From IMG/VR virus record IMGVR_UViG_3300020470_002265, positions 1 through 22,888 of that record: DNA of 22,888 bases. One strand, given 5' to 3'. The translations under genes were made by a program, and so were the position numbers. The DNA is from a virus. Positions 7,089 through 20,100 of this stretch are shown here, piece after piece; positions within the stretch are counted from its first letter, which is position 1; each line of letters begins with the position of its first letter. The notes beneath the pieces are model-generated. The model saw only the letters and a list, made by a program, of their open reading frames with translations. It ran no database searches and was not told where the DNA came from.

Positions 7089-8111
7089 ATGGCTCTTGAT
7101 TTTAATTCTGACATAGCCCCGCTTCGTTCGCAGTTTTTTCCTGTAAGTGGTATGCGAGCTTCTGAGTTCCGGCAGATACAGGGACTCCATGACGAGCTGG
7201 TGGCCCCAGCGCAACAACGCACCATGCAACTGCAAAACCAGATTATGGGGATGCAACAACAGGACATGGCTTATGAGAGAGCGCAGATTGAGTTAGGGAA
7301 CGCACGCCGAAGCGCCCAGCAGCAAACAGCAGCTTTGGAGATTGTCCCAGAAGTAACCGATAAGCTTACGGGGATTGTCAACAATCCCAGCAAAGATCCT
7401 TTCGACAGGGTAAAAGAAGTAAACGCTTTAGCTATGGGCTATTCCAGCACTTTAGCTCATAGCCCTGTTCTCCAGAATATGTTCCAGTCTGCCACTAATT
7501 CTATACAGGCAGACCACAATAAAGAAAGAGACACCCGAAGTCAGGAGAATCGGAAATGGGGCCTAGCTCATACGTTGAGTCAGATAGGCGCTGATGAATT
7601 GGTGGAGAAACATTTTGGTGATGGTTCAGGCGAGGTAGATTATCCGTCAGTATATAAAGATATGGCCAATCTTTTCAAAACGAGGCAGAGGGCCGCGCAG
7701 GACAAAGAAGAAAAGAAAGCGGAAGCCGCAGAAATCAAACGCTTCACAGACCAAAGACGACAAAATCTAAGAGCACATCAAAATGCTTTGCTTAGAATCG
7801 GGGCTGTTACTAAAGAATTTCTCCCTGAAACAGACGAAGACGGAAACATTATTACGGAAGGTAAAGACCCCGAAACCCCCCAAGACATTAACATTGATGA
7901 CTTGGACAGGTCCGTAATCGAGGAAATTATGCGGGATCTCAACAAGAATTTGGGTAGTGAAACCTTGGGTAAATTCTCTACCAGAGACCTATATAGTGCT
8001 GCGCTCAGAAGCATGAACAGAGAATTTCGCAGCCTTAATCCAGACCCTAGACCCAAAACCAGAAAAACCACTTCTGGCGATGTTTCAATTCGTGATCTAA
8101 TAAGCACCTGA
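7089..8111 (+). CDS. Putative coiled-coil internal virion protein (340 aa)
   Basis: I do not recognise a named family. The N-terminal third is rich in Gln and Met with long helical heptad-like stretches (QQRTMQLQNQIMGMQQQDMA, about 42-61, then ELGNARRSAQQQTAALEI). A second charged coiled coil lies near 200-235 (RQRAAQDKEEKKAEAAEIKR). The C-terminus is mixed charge and ends in a basic, Thr-rich tail. There is no signal peptide or membrane segment. Position between the EF-hand protein and the giant gene, with gaps of 4 and 35 bases, resembles the clusters in which podovirus-like phages encode their ejected internal proteins. The start ATG has no Shine-Dalgarno. A role as a partner or chaperone of the giant is plausible but inferred from context only. 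Confidence 0.72.
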   Translation: MALDFNSDIAPLRSQFFPVSGMRASEFRQIQGLHDELVAPAQQRTMQLQNQIMGMQQQDMAYERAQIELGNARRSAQQQTAALEIVPEVTDKLTGIVNNPSKDPFDRVKEVNALAMGYSSTLAHSPVLQNMFQSATNSIQADHNKERDTRSQENRKWGLAHTLSQIGADELVEKHFGDGSGEVDYPSVYKDMANLFKTRQRAAQDKEEKKAEAAEIKRFTDQRRQNLRAHQNALLRIGAVTKEFLPETDEDGNIITEGKDPETPQDINIDDLDRSVIEEIMRDLNKNLGSETLGKFSTRDLYSAALRSMNREFRSLNPDPRPKTRKTTSGDVSIRDLIST

Positions 8112-8146
8112 TAATCGCCTTTTAACAATCCACTATCACTTCAGCT

Positions 8147-11100
8147 ATGTCTGATTTAAAATTTCTTCTCGGAGAAGACGAGAATGAGAAGTCTCCCGTT
8201 GACGTAAAACCGTATTCTGAATGGGCGGTAGATAATACATACAACGACGCTATTGAAAGCAAAGTTGCCTATACTGATTATCTAAGGGAAAGCTTCATTG
8301 ATGCCAAGCAATACAATACCGAACTTGAATCGGAGATCAGAAACAACTTGGCGTTTTCCTTGGTGGAAGAAAAGTTAGCTGACCCCGAAGACACAGACTT
8401 TTTTGCTTCTTTGCATGAAGGCGTAGAACCTAGCTTCGATAGGAAAGTTAATCTTATCCAATCTAGCATTGGTTATGAAGATGATGATTGGAAAGCCTTA
8501 ACTCGCTATAAGGCATTAGCCAAAGTTATTGCTGAAGACCCCCGTGGTGGGGAGCAGGAAACGCGGGATAAGTTGATTGCGGCTAAGGCTAATCTAGAGC
8601 CTATAGTTGCTTCCCGTTTTGATGATGTCAAAAAAGCTATGGTGAATAGTGGGGAGTTAGCGTTCGCCACAGTCCTTGATGAAGAGGGTAATAAAAAGTT
8701 AATAGCAGGTAGCCGCGCCTCTGAGGTGGGGTTACTACAGGGCCTGAAAGAATCTAAAGACGGAGGAGTCACTCTTGCAGATGCTTATCTTGCACAACAA
8801 GAGCTGTCTAATGTCAAAGGAACAGAGATCCCTCTTTACCATTTTAAGCGGCTTAAAGAAGCCCACGACATGATCGTAGCACTGACCAAAGAAGATGAAT
8901 CTTTTGGTTATCAGGTAGAAGGGCACGCCAATAGACTTGCTCGTAGAGAACATGATCGCAACGACAGGTGGCAGTGGATGCTGAACTTTGTCAAAGGAGC
9001 TGTTGTTGAAGGGACTGGTCAGTTGATTGAAGCAGGTAAGGCTATTGTAAAAGGAGAGAACATCAAAGAATACGTTGCTGAGAGTGGTGTGGGTAAAGCC
9101 ATCGAGCGATCAGACAAAGTGTGGGGGGCAGGTAGTGCAGATATAACTGACAGCATTAAACACCTTGCTGAACGGCTGAATACCGCCGAAGGGGTTACCG
9201 CTGGCGAAGAGTTCTCTCTGGATGAAGTGCGAAAAGCTTACGCGCAGGCACTACTTACAAGTGCTAACAATAGAGGTAAGTTTGAGTTCCACGATGATGA
9301 TGACGAGCTTGGCAAAAACATCCGCACTTATGGATTTCTTGGACCCACTATCCACCCTAATGCAATGGCCAAGGAGTCTGTCTTCAATAAGATGCTGGAC
9401 TCTCGCCCAGACATAGACGACGAAACTAAAGAGGGTCTCCGACAATCAAGAACTGCTTGGCTAGATAATAATTTCCTAAATGTAAGCAAGCTTCTGCTGA
9501 GTTCAGGCAAAGCGGATATATGGCAGGATGCTTTGACCGAAGGAAGAATAGCCAGAAAGCAAAACCACGAGATCCTCGATGACTTCCTAGAAGACCCCGA
9601 TAACTTTAGCGAGTTTGCAGAAAGAGCCAAAGGCATAGGTTGGTCTATCCTAGATGCATTCACCTCAATGGTAGCGGCCATCCCTGCTATGGCTGGGAAT
9701 GAATTCGCCCAAGATGTTCTTGTTAAAACGACTGCCCGCAATCAGTTGCGGAGAGAAGTCGCTGGCCTGTTTGGGGAAGAGTTTGGTTTTTGGCAGGATG
9801 TTGGAGAAGCCATCGCCCCCCTTACTGTTGACCTTGCTGCTACCGCAGCTCTGGCTTTTGTAACAACTCCAGCAGCGGGAACGGGTGGAGCAGCTTATCT
9901 GGCTGCTAAACAAGGCGCTCGATTAACAGTGATGGGCTTTTTGAAAACGCTCACTTCTGGCGCTTTGCGTGTGACCGCAGAAGAAGGGGCAACAACGGTA
10001 GCCAAAAACCTCATAGCTCAAAAACTTATTAGGGAATCTGTGGCAGGCTCTGCCGAAAAAGGGGCGATGGCGGCTGTGAGAGCCTATAATAGTGCTTTGG
10101 CACACAAAATTGGAACCTCTTCTGCTGTGTTCCTTACCGCAGCTAATAGGTCTAGTGCGGCAACTTATGGCTCCATCTCTTACCAGTTGCAACAAACAAC
10201 AGACCTCAGTGATGAAGAGATACACGACAGAGCTTTAGGAGGCGCTTTAACTGCTGGCGCGATCACTGGTTTTGTAACTAGTGCTTTTAGTTTTATGGGG
10301 CGCGGCGGCATTGAAGATGCCCTTTTAAAAGGGATGTCTTTCAAGCAGGCCGTGTCTCTCGTGAAATCTATGGGGAATGTTAAAGGTCTCGGAAAAGGCC
10401 AAGTAGCAAGCAAAATTGCCGATGGCATTAACGAACAAATGCTTGCAAGTCTGACTGGATTAAAAGCAGCTAAGTATGGGGCGGCTAAAGCCATTTTCAG
10501 GGGCGCGTTTAATGAGTTTACGGAAGAAACTATTGATGAATTTTTGACGGGGATCGTACAAGACGCTGTTCTTAATGAAAACACACCCTTTATTGAGGCT
10601 GTTGGGCAGTCACTTTATGCTGGAGGAATTGGGGCTGTTCTCGGTTCTGGGTCTCCTGCTATCCAGAAAATTGGTGAGACGATAAAGACTGATCGTTTTT
10701 TACAATACGAAACTGCGGCCCGTATCGAACGAGATTTTGTTACTGGATTACAAGAAAGACTTGAATCGGTTGGTCTTCCTTTAGCTGGGCGGCAATTAAG
10801 CAATCTCCTCAGGACACCAGTACGCGAAAGAGAAGCATTTGTGTCGGGTATGATCCCCGGCGAAGAAACCGCAGCCCCCGACACAGAACAGGCTTGGTAT
10901 ACCAATTTTAGAGAGAAGTACGGGCAGCTTACCCCAATGGGCAGGGAGGAATCCCAGCAGGCCCGTGATTTTGCCGAAGACCGCGAGCAGATGATGCGAG
11001 ATCTCTCTGAGGCTAAAGAGTTCTTAACTCCAGAAACAAATAGCCTGCTTATTAGTGAGTTTGCTCTTCAGCAATCTTATCAGGAATTTGAAAAAGCGTA

Positions 11101-14100
11101 TGACTCTCTCGTCCCTGCCCCTGACGGAGTAATCACTGAAGAGCAAAAAAATCTTATAGACGAGTGGGAATCCAATAATTTCCCACTCCCCCCAGACAGA
11201 GAGCAGTGGAGAGCTGCTGTCAGAGCCAAGCTGCCAACCCTATACCCTGTGGGGGCAGCAAGAGCAGCAGAAGAGACGCCACCCCCGACCCCTCTGGAGG
11301 AGGAAGACGACACAGATCCTACTGAACTAATCCGTGTTTTAGATACAGCTTTAAGCACAGAAGAAGGACAACAAAAATTACAGGCAGAGGTTTCAAAAAT
11401 GAACCTCCCTTACTCTACAGATATCAATGGGCAGATGCTCATGGAATTTGAAGACATTGTTCCTGACAGTGTGCCAGATGCTGACCCCGTTGATGCGGGC
11501 GACGCTATGTCCTCTTTGTCCAGTCAAGCCACTAGAGAAATTTCCAGAAGGCTTGGTGCTGACCAGATGGAGCTTGTCGTTACCGAATCTGGTGAACATA
11601 TCTTAATAGATCCTCTTACTGATCGGGCGCAGGGCGTTATCCCTTACGCAGAAACAGCAGAACCCGACATAGAGGCCCCTTCAATTTCTGATTTTCCAGA
11701 ATTCGCGGAGGAAGTAGAGAAAGGAGACAGTGTTTTCTCTAGTCTGGAACAAGCGGATGCCTTTTTCAAATTAGCTGCGGAAGGATTTCCCGTCAGATTA
11801 TCACCCGCCCAAACTTATGGGCTACCACTTACTGGTAGTTACGCAGAGAAAGCGGACGCTCTGGCCAAATATTCTTATTCTTTCTACCCAGTAATCCCTG
11901 TTTCCAAACCAGATGGGGGAGAAAGCTGGAAGAGCACCAGAAAAAAAACTTACTTTGACCCTTATTCGTTAGAACGCAAAACAGACTCAAAGATGAGTGG
12001 TTTTGTGGATCGGAATGGTAGAGGAGTTTTTAATAACGATCCTGTTCTGATGGCGGAAATGTTGGCGCACGGCATCCCGATCCCTATTCCAGAAGGAGTA
12101 GAAAACATGAACCCTGCTATTGTGCCTTCGGCAGATGGGAAATGGGTTTCTGGAGTCCGTAAAGTTTCTTCCGATAGACAGCTTAAAGAATCGGCTGTTA
12201 CCCCATTAGAAAAATTCGGGGCTGTTGAACCCAACAACAACACTGGTCAGGCTTGGTGGGGGCTACCCTTTATTGATACACAGGATGTTACTGACGCAAA
12301 ACCTTTACCAGAAGGGTCTCGTTCATTAACCCAAGATGGGGGAGACAAAGTTCTGAGGGCGGATGACAAACATCACGCGACCATTGTTAATGATCTAGCT
12401 GTTTTCTCAGAAAACGTAAGTCGTAATCCCAGTGCTTACGCTTCTTATTTTAAAACTTACGGTGGCAATCAATTAGAAGGTAATTATAGGGAACAGGCTG
12501 TTTGGGCTGCGGTAGGAGAGTTCAAGGCATTAGCTCATCTATTTGAGTTCAGGCAATTTCTCTTGAGTGATGGCCCAGAGCTAACAGCCACTGTCAATAA
12601 TCGCAGGGTAGTAAACCCCGATAAAGTGTCCCGCGTTAATCGTGCTTTCAAATCGAGAGTTACAAGCCCTCCAGCAGAAACAAGAAAGCGGTTGGAGGAG
12701 TTTCTTCCGGCTCATTTGCATCGCGGCAAAACTAATAGAGATGTCACGATAGCCTTCATCAATGAGATGATCCTCAACAATTCTGATTTTGATGGGGACC
12801 AGATGCCTACCTTTTTAAGTATATTGGACCGCACTGTTGGGAGATATGTGTCTCAGCAGAGCAGTTCAAGTGATGTTGCTATTAGTAGGGGTATTCTAAG
12901 TCTAGATGAAGATGGCGTTCTTGATGAAGCCTCTATGGTTCAAGCTGAAGATATTGGGTCTCACCAAGCTGACATAGTTCCTTCCGTTGAACCTATTGGC
13001 CCACAAGTTTTTTCAGATACTACGCAAACAGCTATCCGCGATGCGGTGTCATTGATTGACCAAGATGAAGAACTTAAAGCGGCTTTAGTTGATCTAGCTC
13101 GCCAGTCTTTGTATGAGAATGCAACTGCCTCTGAAGTTTCAGAGTTGATGTCCACCCCCACTAGGGAGCTTTTAGCTCGCCTTGGTAGTTGGATGGAAAC
13201 AGGCAGTCATGCTGGACGATCCAATGTTCTGGAATTCACACACAATCTGGAACAACAGCAATTCCAATCAGGTCTCGACTTACGAAATGCTCTCGTTACC
13301 AGCGGGTTCCACTTGATTGAAGGGAACCCCGCTGATGATGCAGATTTTGTAGAACAAATCCGTTTTGCGCTTTCAACATCTCTCGGTGAAACAAAGTCTG
13401 TTCAATACGCTAAAAACTTTATCAACGCCATTGGTGAAGGGATGCGTATCAGGCGGCTATCTCGTTCGTATCTTACAAAACAACAGAGGGAAGCAGCCCA
13501 AGCTTCTAATGAAGCTGCTGTTAGCAGGCTAGGCTTGCAGGACGGCAACCCCGACACGGTTGTCAATGCACTGGAAACGATTTCAAAAACCAGCACAAAT
13601 AGAAGCCATAGATTGGTAGCGTCTCTGTTGCTAGAAGACCCTTACTTCATTCGTCAGGTAAGGTTCTCTATGATCTATACCCACGCTGATTTTGCTGGAG
13701 AATACACCCTGAGGAATAACGGAGTCCATAATGTGACTATCAATCTTGCGACTAGCAATGGTCGCGGTCTTGAGAATGTTCTTCTAGAAGAATATGTCCA
13801 CGCTTTCTTGGCCAGCACGATGGCCAAGGGCGAGAATCAATTAAGCAGTAGACAGTTGGCTGCTCGCCGCCGCCTTGAAAACTTGTATAAAGCAGCACGG
13901 GACTACTACTCTAAAAATTATATTGATAGCAATCCCTCAATGCGAAGCCCTGTGTTTGAAGCTGGGCTGGAAAATATAGACGAGTTTGTCACCAGTTTTC
14001 TGTTGTCTCCTGATTTTCAGAAATTTGTTAAGACTATGGAGCCGCCCAAAGGACAGCGCGGTTTCTTCAAGCGCATACTGGATGCTATGGTTTCTATGTT

Positions 14101-17100
14101 CCGCAAGGTTACGGGCAAAGAAGTCAAAGTTTATTCAGACGCTCTACAGGATATAGTAGAACTGAGCCGCACTACCTATCGGGGTGGAACTTCCCACCTT
14201 GGAACTTTTGTTGCTGAAGCAGCTCAAGAAGCTGTTGATGTAGAGCGACGAGCTACCTCTGATGTCAGAGAGAGCCGCCCCACTTTGGAAGTTACCCCGA
14301 CGAAAGACGACAAAGTTGCAATGGTAGATCCTGAGTGGCCCGCCGTTTTGGATGACTCAGTAGATCAAGATCAGGACTCTGAGAATCGTGACCGTGATCT
14401 GGCCACTATTAAAAGAGAAGCCCGACGAGAGTTAGCAGATTCTGGTTTGAGCGAAGAATTTTCAGACCTTATGGACTTTATGAAGGGGCGGGTTCCTTTT
14501 GGAGTTACCCTTAAAGTTGACTTTAACACGGTCGCGCCTGCTTATACCAAAGGAGGCGTCTTATACGTCAACCCCCTCAAGATCATGCAAGTGGTGGACG
14601 GCATGGACACTCTTGGTCAACGAGGATATGTAGACTCTATTATCCATGAGGAACTCGGCCACGTTGCTTCTTGGAATTCTCTTTCTGTCTCCGACATTAA
14701 CACAGTTGTAATGTCTCTTTCTGAGTCTGATTTTGCCAGTATTGCCAACGAGTATTACCAGACTCAGCGAGATAAAGATGATTCATCTACAAGAAGGAAT
14801 TCTTCTGACGCACTAGAAGCCAAACGAGAGAAGGTTCGCTTAGTGGAAGAAAAACTCCGCATGCGGTTGCAGAAAGTAACTCGCGGGTTCACCACAGAAG
14901 AAGACATCGCTTTCTGGAAAAGTGACCCCAGCTTGCTGGCTATCCTTAAAAGATATATCAGCGGCGTCATTAACAGGATTGTAGCAAACAGGCGTCTCAT
15001 AAGCGCATCTCATGGCTCTATAGATGCCTTGCTTGTCCCACTGGTTCACGAAATGCGGGCGATACAAGCTGGGTTTGGTAGGACACCAATCCTACAAAAT
15101 TTTGACCCCGACAACCCGTCTGCATCCGTTCAGGATTACCTTTCTGTCGCAAATGAAGATCTGTTTTCTGCCATAGCTGACGAACAAGACAAGTCGCAGA
15201 TGGTTGCTCTAGCCGCAACAGCAGGTTGGACCGCACAGGACATGTTTGAGAGTTTTCTTATAGAAAATAATATGCAGATGAAAGCTGGTGGCCCTTATTA
15301 TGGTGGGTACACCGAACAAATGCTCCCTGAGCTGCGTGAACAATTAACCAGAGCTAAAGAGCGTTTAGAAGAAAAGGATCTTCCCCCTGAAGTGGCTACG
15401 GCCTTGCGTGATTTATATTCAAAAATCGGGCTTGGTTTTCGAGTTGAGGAAGACGGATCACTGACCCCCTCTCGCATCCCCAACTTCGTCCAGACACAAC
15501 TTCAAGATAAGTTTATGGCGTGGATAGACGGCTTTCGGATCCCCACGGCTGAGTTAGCGGTACAGCTCCGAAAACCCTCAAGACAAGGTACCCTTCAATC
15601 AAGTGCAATTTCTAGACGCGCTGCGAGAGATTATAGAAGTGTTCGTCAAAACTTCGATACCTACTTCCCCGCTGATTTCCGAATCGGCTGGGGGGAAGAT
15701 TATGACATTAGCGAGTTAAGAAAATCGGTGGGGTATCTCGCAACTACCAGAAACCCCATGAGTATAGATGTGGGGAATACATGGGCGGGGGCTTTCGTAG
15801 ACTCGATACGTGGCGATACAGATGAAAAACGTGCTGCTATTCTTGCTGCTGGTGGGTGGGGGAATTTGGTCGGAGACGGCAACGTATCAACTGATAAATA
15901 CCACGACACAGGAATCTCTTACACCAAAGTCCTGCTACCAGAAGTCGTTGATTGGGATGCCGTGGCCCACCTTATCCCTGACCACCTGTTGGTGTTTGCT
16001 GCGGTTTCAAATCTTTTAGACAAAGCACCCATCTCTGTGCCTCAATCTATTAAAAATCGTCAAAGTCTTGCTAGGCATTTGCAGTGGGATAATAGCACTC
16101 AGACTATTCAGTTTGAACGACTCACATTCCCAGATCAAGAACCACCTAAACTTATAGGTGGGGTGTATGATGTTGATGACGACGCTAATGCTGAGTTAAA
16201 GAGGATGCTATTAAATCAGATAGGTACCAGAGCTAGGCTAGGGTCAAACCTCCCGAATATTAGTGGCGATAGTGCGGGTATGTACCTTATGACTATAGGC
16301 GGCTTAATGCAAAGTTTAGGTCTAACCGCAACCTTCGAGGCCGAGCAGGAGGGCCTTAGTTTTACAGAAGACCCAGACCACCCTACATATGTTGGGTTGA
16401 AAGATGATTATGAACCAAACGAAATAGAAAATATTGCACTGAATATAGAAGCGGCGGGCGCGACCACGGGTGGTCGTGTTGAATTATCAAACATATCTAT
16501 CCCTATATGGCCTGAGGATAGTGTTCAGACGGATGAACTCTATGAATTAGATCCGCATGCCGCGAGTTATTTCTATACCGATATCCTTGAGGGAAAGCGA
16601 AGTTTATCCTACGAGATGGTGCGGCCTGATGGCTCTAATGTTTCTTTTTCCCAAGCAGATAAAGACAACCTCCTACTTAGAGATACAACAGTCATTGGAT
16701 ACAGCTCTGTCGGAGTAGCTAATGACATTATTGCAGATAGTCCTTCCTATGCGCGGGAGGACGTAGCAGAAAAGATCAGGGGACGCATTGTAGAGACTTC
16801 AAAAAATCAGCTTAGATTCGCAAAAATAAAACTGCTCGCCTTAATCGCGAGTGGCGAGAGTTTAGAAACAGAAATACCTGTTACTTTTGGTTTACCTAAG
16901 CCGCCCCGCCTACCAAGGAACCTTCAAGGATGGACTAGAGGAGAGAGACTAATTTACGATTACGAAAATGTTCGCAATAGCCTGCTGAAGAATGGGTCTT
17001 CTTCTGAAGTATTTTCCTACGGTATGTATTATCCGGCTGGTACTCCTTCAGAGGACTATGACTTGGACGGGTCCACACCCTCACGTAAACCACTCCCTGA

Positions 17101-20100
17101 TGATCTAAATGTTGATCTAACAGTTAAGAATTTTTTAAACTCAGTCGTTAATTCTGCAAAAAGCATGCAATCCATAGACTCTCGCACCTTGGAGGCAGCG
17201 TGGGTTGAAAATGGTATTATTGAAAAAGACGAAGACGGCAACGTCGTGAAAGTACACTATGGAGATATTTGGATACCTGACGACCCACTGATGCGCCCCC
17301 GTGTTTCTAACCTGCTTGAGACAGTGACTGAATTTGAAAACGGTTACTTTTCACCTACTGGCGGTGGCATGGTGTGGGGCAACCGAATAGAGGCTAGAGG
17401 CAGCGGGGCTAGAGAAGCGGGCGACGAGAGCGCACATATACTTAAAAGCAGGAGCAGGGAGGGCGAAAAGAGAGACTGGTTTGACCCCTCAATAGGCGTG
17501 CCAGACATCACAAACACCACGCCCGTTCACTTGCCTCAGGAAGAAGAAGGGACTATCTCCATTTCAAACGATGTTTCGGAGTTCTCTGATTCACTGCTGG
17601 GGGACGCTTCCCCTTTCGATTCTCTTCTGGCAGCAAAAGGCCCAGTTGCACAAGTGTCACATACGCGGGCAAGACGAATAGAAAGATCAGGCTTTTCTCT
17701 CGTCGGAGAAATGGGGGAACCAATTTTACCTGTTGAGGTATCTGGATGGGGCCATGCATCCATCATGGGAACGGTAGACTCCTTCCACGAATTCAACAAC
17801 GCAGAACCAATAAGTCTAGCGGATCTGGGATCAGTAGATAGGAATAGCGATACAGGCCCTAGGGTCCAAAAAATCCTAAATGAACTTAGTGCAAACTTAT
17901 CTAATGACCAAAGGGTTGTGATGGCAGAGGTCAGAGGGGATTTTGTTACTATCAGAACCTACCCTATTTTCGATTCTATTGAAGAAGTGCAGGATGCTGT
18001 AGGTCCGTACAGCGACCCTACGGATATTATCGTGCCCGCAAGTAGTTACGAGTCTCTTGTAGATGACCAGACTAAAGAAAAGCTAAAGAATAAAGTAGTA
18101 GTTCAGGGGCAGTATATAAACATATCGATGTATCCCGGTTATTGGGACATCGACGCTATGTTCCCTAGTGGTAGCTTTACCGCAAATCAGGAAGGGCGAA
18201 CCAAAGGGTTGGGGGGTGGAGATACTACCGTATTTGCTGACAGGGGGAGCATATCTGGTAGCCTTGCTATGGAGGTCTTCTTTGCCCTTCAAGCCCGCAA
18301 AAAAGATCTAGGGATTACAGAGCTGACAACTACTTCGGCAGGATCATCCGCTAACATGAAAAGGCAGCATGATCTGGGTCGGGTAGGACTTCCCTCTTCA
18401 TTTAAACTGAGTGACGGAAGCAGGGTACGCCATGAGGTGCTCAAAGGTCCGACTGGGTTTCTATCTTGGTTCAATATGGGATTTGTCCCTGAGCATGAAG
18501 GTGATTTAAATAAAGCACTACAGCAGCGTTTCTACGGGGAGACCAGAGGAGATGGGATGGGACTCGCAGAGTCTGTTGATGTCGTTATCCAAACCCTACA
18601 GGTTTCCCAAACCCTAAAACAGCAGGAAGATCTCAGGGAGGAGATTCGAGAAGACATCAAAGATGCCGCTTCAAGGTTTAGGCGCACTTTAGAGCAAAAC
18701 GCTGCAAGCCTTCCGGCGGATAGCCAGTTTGTTACACTCTCTGAAGAAGAATGGAATGGTCTTCTGGCTGACTACCAGAGTAATACGTTGGATCTCACGG
18801 TTCGATCTTCCGAGCGGATGAAAACGCACGTATTAGGTAATTTTGATCGTCAACTATCGGCTCGTCTAGATGACGCAGTCGAGGAAGAAATGGAATATCG
18901 GCACACGCTTCAGAATATTTTTGTCAGACCAGAAGAACGTGTTGATTTAGAAGCAGCCCTTGAAGCTTTCAAAGCTGACCCCCAATCCCGCCAAAGCGGT
19001 GAGTTTCTTCGGCAAATAGAACAAAGGAATTGGGACGTTTTCTGGGGTCTTCATTCTCACGATAGAACGCCCGCAGAAAGGAAAGCTGCGTATAGATTTT
19101 TGAAGGCAAATATGATGGGCGGCAAATTTACGTTTGACCTTACTGAAAACAGCAGAAGCATGCAGGCTATCTCCGCAAAATTCCCTTACGCTAGGTATGT
19201 CAGGAACGCAGACAATGAGCGGATTATCAGTCAGGCCAATAAGATATATAGCCCACCCATTAAAAAACTTGAAGACGCTATAGCAACGTCATTGAAGTCT
19301 CGCCGCGACGACCCCCTTGACGAAACCCCCCATTCTGACGAATCAGCATATAAGGAAACGACCCAAGATATCGCTAGGTTGCAGGACATGTCACAACCAG
19401 AGATGGATTCTTTTGTTTCTGACAAAATGGGCAAGTTCCGTCGGGGTGAAGAAAACCTTTCAGACCTTAAACGCGAGCTGGTTGACGCTGCGGCAAAGGC
19501 AGCTAACGGCCATCTGCATGCTAATGGGATGGCTATTCCGCTGTTCACAAGTTCTTCTCCGGCCCCTTCTACTTCTCCGGCCTCTTCTACTTCTCCGTTG
19601 CCTGATGAGTTGTTTAAGAATTTTGTCCAACTTCTTGAGCTGCCTCTGTATGAAATCGGGGGGTATGAGGCTCCAAAAGGTTGGATTAACAAGTTGATTA
19701 AAGGGGATGTTGGCGAACCAGTTAAGCGTTTTATAAAGCATCGAGAAGAGTTCAACAGAGGGGCAGCTTTGTTAGTCAAAGCTTACAAGACTACACTGGA
19801 TAAACTTGTTGATGATTACTTCGGGGGTTGGGATAACACCCCTGAGGACATGCAAGACGTGATTGCTCACGCTCAGGGGTTTGTTGACGGCAATATTTTG
19901 AGTAGTGATGCAATCGCAGCCATTGATGCGGCACACGAAGCCCGCGTTGTGGCTATAGACAATGACCCAGACTTATCTTCTAAGAACAAAGTTATCGAGC
20001 GCAAAGCTTCCGCTCAACAAAGAGATACTGAGATAGAGGCCGCAGAAGATTCAGCTATTGCTGCGATAGAGGCTAGGACTAAAGCGGCCATGAAAGACTT

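Noticed and set aside
12776-12811. DFDGDQM region read as an EF-hand
   Set aside because: Position 8 is Gln, not hydrophobic, and position 12 is not acidic; a thrombospondin-type calcium repeat remains possible and is named as an alternative.
14645-14662. HEELGH read as a standard HExxH zinc site
   Set aside because: The two His residues are five apart, so they do not fall on the same helix face as in HExxH; kept only as a zincin-like, altered site.
19231-19779. Minus-strand frame of 182 aa (and a plus-strand frame of 126 aa at 19317-19697)
   Set aside because: Both are out-of-frame shadows of the giant gene; the low-complexity parts come from the Ser/Pro repeat read in other frames.
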